A DNA stretch of 64,000 nt from Dysgonamonadaceae bacterium (GTDB taxonomy: Bacteria > Bacteroidota > Bacteroidia > Bacteroidales > Azobacteroidaceae), in contig JAITQA010000054.1 in NCBI GenBank assembly GCA_031289145.1, positions 1 through 64,000 on the forward strand, in the 5' to 3' direction. The notes under the pieces were generated by a model. It did not search any database. It saw only the letters and a list, made by a program, of their open reading frames with translations, and was not told where the DNA came from. The translations under genes and the position numbers were made by a program. Below, in pieces: positions 59,312 through 64,000 of this stretch (its first letter is position 1; each line of letters starts with the position of its first letter).

Positions 59312-60094
59312 TCATTTTTTTTTAGCTTCTTGCCAAAGTTTTTCCATTTCGTCTAAGTTCATCTCCTTCAGCGACCGGCCTTTTTCTTTGGCTTGTTGTT
59401 CAATGTAGTTGAAGCGTTGGATAAACTTTTGGTTTGTCCGTTCCAAAGCATTGTCCGGATTTATTTTATACAAACGGGCAGCATTGATAAGACTAAAAAA
59501 CAAGTCGCCAAATTCAGCTTCCATTTTATCTTTATCCATTGAATGGATTTCGTGTTTCAATTCGGTAAATTCTTCTGCTACTTTATCCCAGACATCTTCC
59601 CTTTGTTCCCAATCGAAACCGGCATTCCGGGCTTTGTCCTGAATTCGGTGTGCCTTGGCTATGCTCGGCAAGGAAGCGGGCACTCCTTCCAGAACAGTTT
59701 TATTACCTCCTTTTTCCTTGAGCTTGATTTGTTCCCAATTTTGTTCAACCTGACCGGCAGTATCGGCGTTCTCAGTTCCAAAAACATGCGGATGGCGGAA
59801 AATCAGTTTATCGCAGAGCGTATTACAAACATCGGCAATATCGAATTGCCCTTTTTCGTCGGCAATTTTAGCATAGAAGATAATATGTAGCAGGACATCA
59901 CCCAATTCTTTTTTTATTTCCGCCGCATCGTTCCGGATAATGGCTTCACATAATTCATAAGTCTCCTCAATGGTATTGGTGCGCAGGCTTTCGTTGGTTT
60001 GCTTTTTATCCCATGGACATTTTACCCGCAATTCGTCCAAGATATCCAGCAAACGTCCAAAAGCCGCCAATTTGCCCTCCTTCATATTCAACAT
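59312..60094 (-). CDS. mazG: Nucleoside triphosphate pyrophosphohydrolase MazG
   Basis: About 260 residues with two MazG domains. The first contains RVKCPWDKKQTNESLRTNTIEETYELCEAI (metal-binding Glu/Asp cluster) and ELGDVLLHIIFYAKIADE; the second contains EDVWDKVAEEFTELKHEI and EAEFGDLFFSLINAARLY. It hydrolyses NTPs to NMP and pyrophosphate. The start is ATG 60094, one base after the dsbD stop. The track start 60106 is a GTG inside dsbD. Confidence 0.94.
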   Translation of the reverse strand: MLNMKEGKLAAFGRLLDILDELRVKCPWDKKQTNESLRTNTIEETYELCEAIIRNDAAEIKKELGDVLLHIIFYAKIADEKGQFDIADVCNTLCDKLIFRHPHVFGTENADTAGQVEQNWEQIKLKEKGGNKTVLEGVPASLPSIAKAHRIQDKARNAGFDWEQREDVWDKVAEEFTELKHEIHSMDKDKMEAEFGDLFFSLINAARLYKINPDNALERTNQKFIQRFNYIEQQAKEKGRSLKEMNLDEMEKLWQEAKKK

Positions 60095-60095
60095 A

Positions 60096-62135
60096 CTATC
60101 TTTCACCTTTTAGTTTATACTGTTGTATTCCATTCTGCAAAAACTGTATATACTTATCTATATTTTTATCATAAGCATAAGCCGGAGCGACAGGCATACC
60201 GGTATTATCCAGCAAGACATAGAAAGGTTGGGCGTTTGCACCGAATTTATACCTTTGCAGGTAACTCCATTTGTCTCCAATGGTTTTTAGCTTACGTGTT
60301 TTGTCATATTCCGTGATTTCGACAGGTTCGTTTAATTTGGTTTTATCATCCACATACAAGGAAATCAGGACATAGTCATTATCAATAATATCCTTCACCC
60401 GCAGGTCGGACCAGACGGCAGCCTCCATTTCCCGGCAATTGACACAACCGTAACCTGTGAAATCTATCATTACCGGTTTGTTGTTTTTACGCGCATATTC
60501 CATTCCCTCTTCAAAATCGTAAAACTGCGGACGCACTTCTCCGTGATAGAGGCTGAAATCCTGGGTATAAAGCGGAGGCGAGAAAGCGCTGATAGCTTTC
60601 AGGGGCGCTCCCCACAGACCGGGAATCATATAAATGGCAAAAGCAAAGGAGATAATCGACATGAACAAACGGGGAACCGACACATAAGGTAAATCGCTGT
60701 CATGTGCAAATTTGATTTTTCCGAGGAGATAAATCCCCAAAAGGATAAACAATACAATCCAAATAACCAAGAACACTTCCCTGTCCAATATTCCCCAGCC
60801 ATAGGCCAAATCAGCCACAGACAGGAATTTCAGCGCCAAAGCCAATTCAAGAAATCCCAGAACCACCTTGACGGAGTTCAGCCATCCGCCCGATTTGGGC
60901 AGGTTTTGCAACCATGAAGGGAAAAGGGCGAACAGCGCAAAAGGAATAGCCAGCGCCAGCGAGAAGCCAAACATCCCGATAGCCGGACCGGCAATGTTAC
61001 CCATTCCGGCAGCTTCAACCAATAAAGTACCGATAATAGGCCCTGTGCAGGAAAAAGACACCAGAACCAAGGTAAAGGCCATAAAGAAAATGCTGATTAA
61101 ACCGGTAGTTGATTCGGCTTTGCTATCCATTTTATTGGTCCATGATGACGGCAATACCAATTCGAATGCGCCGAAAAATGAGATGGCAAATACAATTAAC
61201 AATGCGAAAAATAACAAGTTAAATAGCGCATTGGTAGACAGGTCGTTCAAAGCGCTGGCGCCGAAAACGGCCGTGATAATCAGACCCAGTAGCAAATAAA
61301 TGACGATGATGGAGCAACCATACGTGAGGGCATCCGAAATTGCTTTTTTGCGATTTGTTTTGGCGCGTTTCAGGAAGAAACTGACGGTCATCGGGATAAT
61401 AGGCCAGACGCAAGGCGTCAGCAAAGCCAGTAAACCGCCTCCGAAACCGACAATAAAGATGAATAGCCATGATTTATTGGATTGAGAAGCCTGGTCTCCG
61501 AAATGCTGTAGTTCCGAAATGACCGGATTCCAGTAATCCGCTATCGCAAATGTTCCCGGAACGGATTCTGCTGCGGTCAAGTCCAAGTTATCCGTTGCCG
61601 CTGCTTCCTTTTCTTCAGGTATTGTCGGCGCAGTCGTTTCGGGAGAAACGGTAATTTTCTCCGCATCTTTTGCGACGATTAGCTTGGCCGGAATGTCTTT
61701 AGCCGTAAACTGAAAGATTTCTTCACCCGGCACACATGATTGGTCATTGCAGGCCATGTAATCAATACTTCCGCTAATCAAAAAATTATCTTTGTCGGTA
61801 ATTTTAAGTTTTTGGGTAAAAGTAGGATTTTCATCGAACCAGCGAATGGTCATCTTGAACATATTGTCGTATTGGCTGACAATTTTGGATGTGGTGACCA
61901 CTTTTCCGCGCAATTCGGCGCCTTTGATTTCCTCAAAATTAAAAGCAGTCGGAATCGGTCCGTCGTCCGGCAGGTTCATATCATACAAATGCCATCCACT
62001 TTCGATTGTAGCATGAAAAACGATCTCGCCTGCGTCGTTGATCCGGTAAGTCCACTTAACCGGCTCCATCATCTGTGCATGCATGATGGCGCTAAAAGAC
62101 AAAAAGATAAAAATTAATCGAGTAATCCGTAACAT
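60096..62135 (-). CDS. dsbD: Thiol:disulfide interchange protein DsbD-like
   Basis: 679 residues. Signal peptide; N-terminal periplasmic domain with its Cys pair (DYMACNDQSCVPGEEIF, about 129-135); a block of eight membrane helices with LLALLTPCVWPIIPMTVSFFL and FSCTGPIIGTLL (the redox Cys pair of the transporter); and a C-terminal thioredoxin domain with IDFTGYGCVNCREMEAAVW (CVNC). It moves reducing power from cytoplasmic thioredoxin to periplasmic proteins. First gene of a two-gene unit with mazG; divergent from trmD. Confidence 0.93.
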   Translation of the reverse strand: MLRITRLIFIFLSFSAIMHAQMMEPVKWTYRINDAGEIVFHATIESGWHLYDMNLPDDGPIPTAFNFEEIKGAELRGKVVTTSKIVSQYDNMFKMTIRWFDENPTFTQKLKITDKDNFLISGSIDYMACNDQSCVPGEEIFQFTAKDIPAKLIVAKDAEKITVSPETTAPTIPEEKEAAATDNLDLTAAESVPGTFAIADYWNPVISELQHFGDQASQSNKSWLFIFIVGFGGGLLALLTPCVWPIIPMTVSFFLKRAKTNRKKAISDALTYGCSIIVIYLLLGLIITAVFGASALNDLSTNALFNLLFFALLIVFAISFFGAFELVLPSSWTNKMDSKAESTTGLISIFFMAFTLVLVSFSCTGPIIGTLLVEAAGMGNIAGPAIGMFGFSLALAIPFALFALFPSWLQNLPKSGGWLNSVKVVLGFLELALALKFLSVADLAYGWGILDREVFLVIWIVLFILLGIYLLGKIKFAHDSDLPYVSVPRLFMSIISFAFAIYMIPGLWGAPLKAISAFSPPLYTQDFSLYHGEVRPQFYDFEEGMEYARKNNKPVMIDFTGYGCVNCREMEAAVWSDLRVKDIIDNDYVLISLYVDDKTKLNEPVEITEYDKTRKLKTIGDKWSYLQRYKFGANAQPFYVLLDNTGMPVAPAYAYDKNIDKYIQFLQNGIQQYKLKGER

Positions 62136-62150
62136 ATTTCAATTTTTTTG

Positions 62151-62158
62151 CAAAGGTA
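62151..62158 (-). promoter_or_regulatory. -7 box (TACCTTTG) of dsbD
   Basis: CAAAGGTA on the plus strand reads TACCTTTG towards dsbD, 15 bases before its ATG. That leaves a very short leader. Confidence 0.5.
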
Positions 62159-62183
62159 ATAAAAAAACAGGAAAAATAATTAC

Positions 62184-62191
62184 TATTTTTG
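62184..62191 (+). promoter_or_regulatory. -7 box (TATTTTTG) of trmD
   Basis: TATTTTTG matches TAnnTTTG, 19 bases before the trmD ATG and divergent from the dsbD box. Confidence 0.45.
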
Positions 62192-62210
62192 TACTCAATT
62201 ATTATACAAC

Positions 62211-62882
62211 ATGCGGATTGATATTATTACCGTTCTTCCGGAAATTTTAGAAAGCTCTTTGAATTATTCTATTCTGAAAAGAGCGCAGGAAAAGGAGTTA
62301 GTAGAAATTCAGGTACACAATCTCAGGGATTATTCCTTGGACAAACACCGTCGGGTGGATGACTATCCTTTTGGTGGACAGGCAGGTATGGTACTGCAAT
62401 GCGAGCCTGTTGATCGGGCTGTTTCTGCACTGAAGCAAGCCCGCGCTTACGACGAAGTTATTTATACTTCGCCGGATGGGGAGCGATTTAATCAGGCTAT
62501 GGCCAACCGGCTTTCCCTTTGCGGAAACCTGATTATTTTGTGCGGCCACTACAAAGGCATTGATTACCGCATCCGTGAACATTTGATTACGCTTGAAATC
62601 TCTATTGGCGACTATGTCCTGACCGGAGGCGAGTTAGCCGCCGCTGTGATGGCCGATGCAATTGTTCGGTTGATACCGGGCGCGATAGGGGATGAACAGT
62701 CCGCTTTGTCCGATTCTTTTCAGGACAATCTGTTAGCGCCGCCCGTTTACACCCGTCCGTCCAATTATAAGGGTTGGGTGGTTCCGGAGGTATTGCTTTC
62801 CGGACACGAAGCGAAGATCAAGGAATGGGAACTACAGCAGTCTATCGAAAGGACGCAAAGGCTTCGGCCGGATTTGGTGTGA
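62211..62882 (+). CDS. trmD: tRNA (guanine(37)-N1)-methyltransferase
   Basis: 223 residues. It methylates G37 next to the anticodon using SAM. The trefoil-knot motifs are clear: [20 protein letters not shown] at the start, [66 protein letters not shown] and the C-terminal [27 protein letters not shown]. Length is typical. It is monocistronic, ahead of a strong hairpin. Confidence 0.97.
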   Translation: MRIDIITVLPEILESSLNYSILKRAQEKELVEIQVHNLRDYSLDKHRRVDDYPFGGQAGMVLQCEPVDRAVSALKQARAYDEVIYTSPDGERFNQAMANRLSLCGNLIILCGHYKGIDYRIREHLITLEISIGDYVLTGGELAAAVMADAIVRLIPGAIGDEQSALSDSFQDNLLAPPVYTRPSNYKGWVVPEVLLSGHEAKIKEWELQQSIERTQRLRPDLV

Positions 62883-62915
62883 TTCCCGGAGGGTTATTGG
62901 GTGGCAAAAAGTAAA

Positions 62916-62968
62916 AAATAATTAGTCCCGAATAATCAGAAAAATGATGATCCGGGACTAAATTATTT
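62916..62968. terminator. Bidirectional hairpin between trmD and the SusD-like gene
   Basis: AAATAATTAGTCCCG (62916-62930) pairs with CGGGACTAAATTATTT (62953-62968) with one bulged base. Flanking A and T runs allow function for both convergent genes. Confidence 0.75.
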
Positions 62969-62996
62969 AATCGAATATCAAAAATTTACCTGTTTT

Positions 62997-64000
62997 TTAC
63001 TTGTTTCCCGGATGAGGATTCCCTGAAGAACGTACATCCCAAAACATTTTGGTATAATAATTATTCGTACCATCATCTAATTTAGCTACTGCGGCATTGA
63101 AACTAACTCCATTCAAGGTACTTTCATTGGTCGGGTATTTCACGCGGGCTATAATATCGCCTTTCGTATCTGATAAGGGTTCAAATTTCAATTCAGCGCC
63201 GGCGGGTGTAACATACGAAATTTCACCAGGTTTCAATAATTGTGTAGGATAACCGGTACGACGATATTCCGTCCAGGCTTCAGTGCCATTCATGAAGAGA
63301 TCGATGTATTTCTGCAAGGCTACTGATTCCGCATTTATCGTCTTACTGACGTTTGTTACATACGCATCAATATCTGCATCCGGAATAGATGTTCCATCCA
63401 ATTCACTCCAATAATCAATGGATGCCCGTACTCCTTCTTCGTATTCTGGAGCGGAAAATCCTTTGGATTCGCTTAGTATGAATTGTATTTCAGCATAAGT
63501 AATCAAAGGTGTTGCGAAATCGGCTCTGATACAAAGTGGTGTTGTTCCACTGCCCCAGTCGGGAGCAAGTCCCCTGGGCGTTGAGGTAGCGCCATTCTCT
63601 ATCCCGTAAGGCATACCAATATATCTCCCATTACGCGGGGTGGTATAAATCGCCAAGCGGGGATCTATTACATCCTTCCACGGATGGGATTTATTATTCA
63701 AGGTATCCGGTTGCCCTTTTAATATATCCAGAAACGGACGAGCAATTGAGAAATCATTACGAGCCTCTACAAAAAAACCTATGTAAAAATAGCTTTGGTT
63801 GGGCGCTACGGAAGAGTATGTATAAGCCGCATTATCATCATTACTTGTAAAAACGCCACTTGATACGGCTTCGGAGATATAGGTTTTCCATTGTGAATCC
63901 ACTTTGGATAAGTGAATAGCGATGCGGCAACGCAAAGAATTGGCAAACTTTTTCCATTTCAAAGCATCTCCGTCATAAATATTGTCGCCACTGGTAAACG
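62997..64000 (-). CDS. SusD/RagB-family outer-membrane lipoprotein, C-terminal part (truncated by window end)
   Basis: The frame stays open to the window edge: upstream of the track start the codons read NIYDGDALKWKKFANSLRCRIA, a typical SusD-like_2 segment, so the TTG at 63962 is not a start. Further family segments are TPLITYAEIQFILSESKGF, YIDLFMNGTEAWTEYRRTGYP and a C-terminus RVKYPTNESTLNG...KMFWDVRSSGNPHPGNK. It should bind nutrients with a SusC partner encoded beyond the window. The N-terminal lipobox is not available. Confidence 0.9.
   Translation of the reverse strand, partial: FTSGDNIYDGDALKWKKFANSLRCRIAIHLSKVDSQWKTYISEAVSSGVFTSNDDNAAYTYSSVAPNQSYFYIGFFVEARNDFSIARPFLDILKGQPDTLNNKSHPWKDVIDPRLAIYTTPRNGRYIGMPYGIENGATSTPRGLAPDWGSGTTPLCIRADFATPLITYAEIQFILSESKGFSAPEYEEGVRASIDYWSELDGTSIPDADIDAYVTNVSKTINAESVALQKYIDLFMNGTEAWTEYRRTGYPTQLLKPGEISYVTPAGAELKFEPLSDTKGDIIARVKYPTNESTLNGVSFNAAVAKLDDGTNNYYTKMFWDVRSSGNPHPGNK

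Overview
The window looks like chromosomal DNA of a Bacteroidales-type Bacteroidota. The support is SusC/SusD pairs, a type IX secretion (T9SS) C-terminal domain, a complete Na+-translocating NADH:quinone reductase operon, BF3164-like and DUF3823 lipoproteins, and promoters of the Bacteroidota form TTTG-N19-21-TAnnTTTG instead of -35/-10 boxes. I cannot name a genus. I see no rRNA, tRNA or CRISPR array.

Layout. 1-1352: 3' end of a T9SS-sorted protein. 1.7-8.7 kb: asparaginase and nqrABCDEF. 8.7-11.3 kb: a secreted sugar isomerase-like protein, then an ECF sigma factor with a TonB-like membrane partner. 11.4-15.8 kb: a redox operon of unknown role (two Tat-exported DUF362 proteins, a fused NapH/NapG-like ferredoxin, a DUF6599 protein). 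16.1-32.0 kb: a polysaccharide utilisation locus (unusual membrane-bound regulator, SusC, SusD, DUF3823 lipoprotein, a clan GH-D-like protein, GH63-like and GH31 enzymes). The locus is bracketed by 129-bp inverted repeats that carry outward promoters; the left one leads into a decayed transposase start. Outside these lies a direct duplication of the 3' end of the second DUF362 gene, so the locus looks like a decayed composite mobile island.

33.6-41.7 kb: a compact peptide natural-product (RiPP) cluster on the minus strand: outer-membrane barrel, radical SAM/SPASM maturase, acyl carrier protein, double-glycine precursor peptide with a CxxxCxxxC core, tandem-GNAT acyltransferase and C39-peptidase ABC exporter, with a divergent XRE regulator. 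A free-standing ACP with a GNAT beside a radical SAM enzyme suggests a lipidated, thioether-bridged peptide. This is my leading candidate for an undescribed system.

41.8-48.2 kb: a second remarkable operon, in transcription order cysK, sulfur carrier (ThiS/CysO-like, ending GGGNL), ThiF/MoeB-like E1, DsrE-like, TusA-like, JAMM protease, family 2B encapsulin shell, SufS-type desulfurase cargo. It joins protein-thiocarboxylate cysteine synthesis to an encapsulated cysteine desulfurase. Two copies of a ~127-bp MITE-like element with 26-bp terminal inverted repeats sit in the operon, and each supplies the start codon and first ~15 codons of the gene next to it.

48.3-64 kb: mostly housekeeping: Nudix hydrolase, malic enzyme, XRE-cupin regulator with acyl-CoA synthetase, lactonase, pta / 3-hydroxyacyl-CoA dehydrogenase / ackA, mannonate dehydratase, MazG, DsbD, TrmD, and a truncated SusD-like lipoprotein at the end. 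All family calls come from reading motifs; no database search was run.
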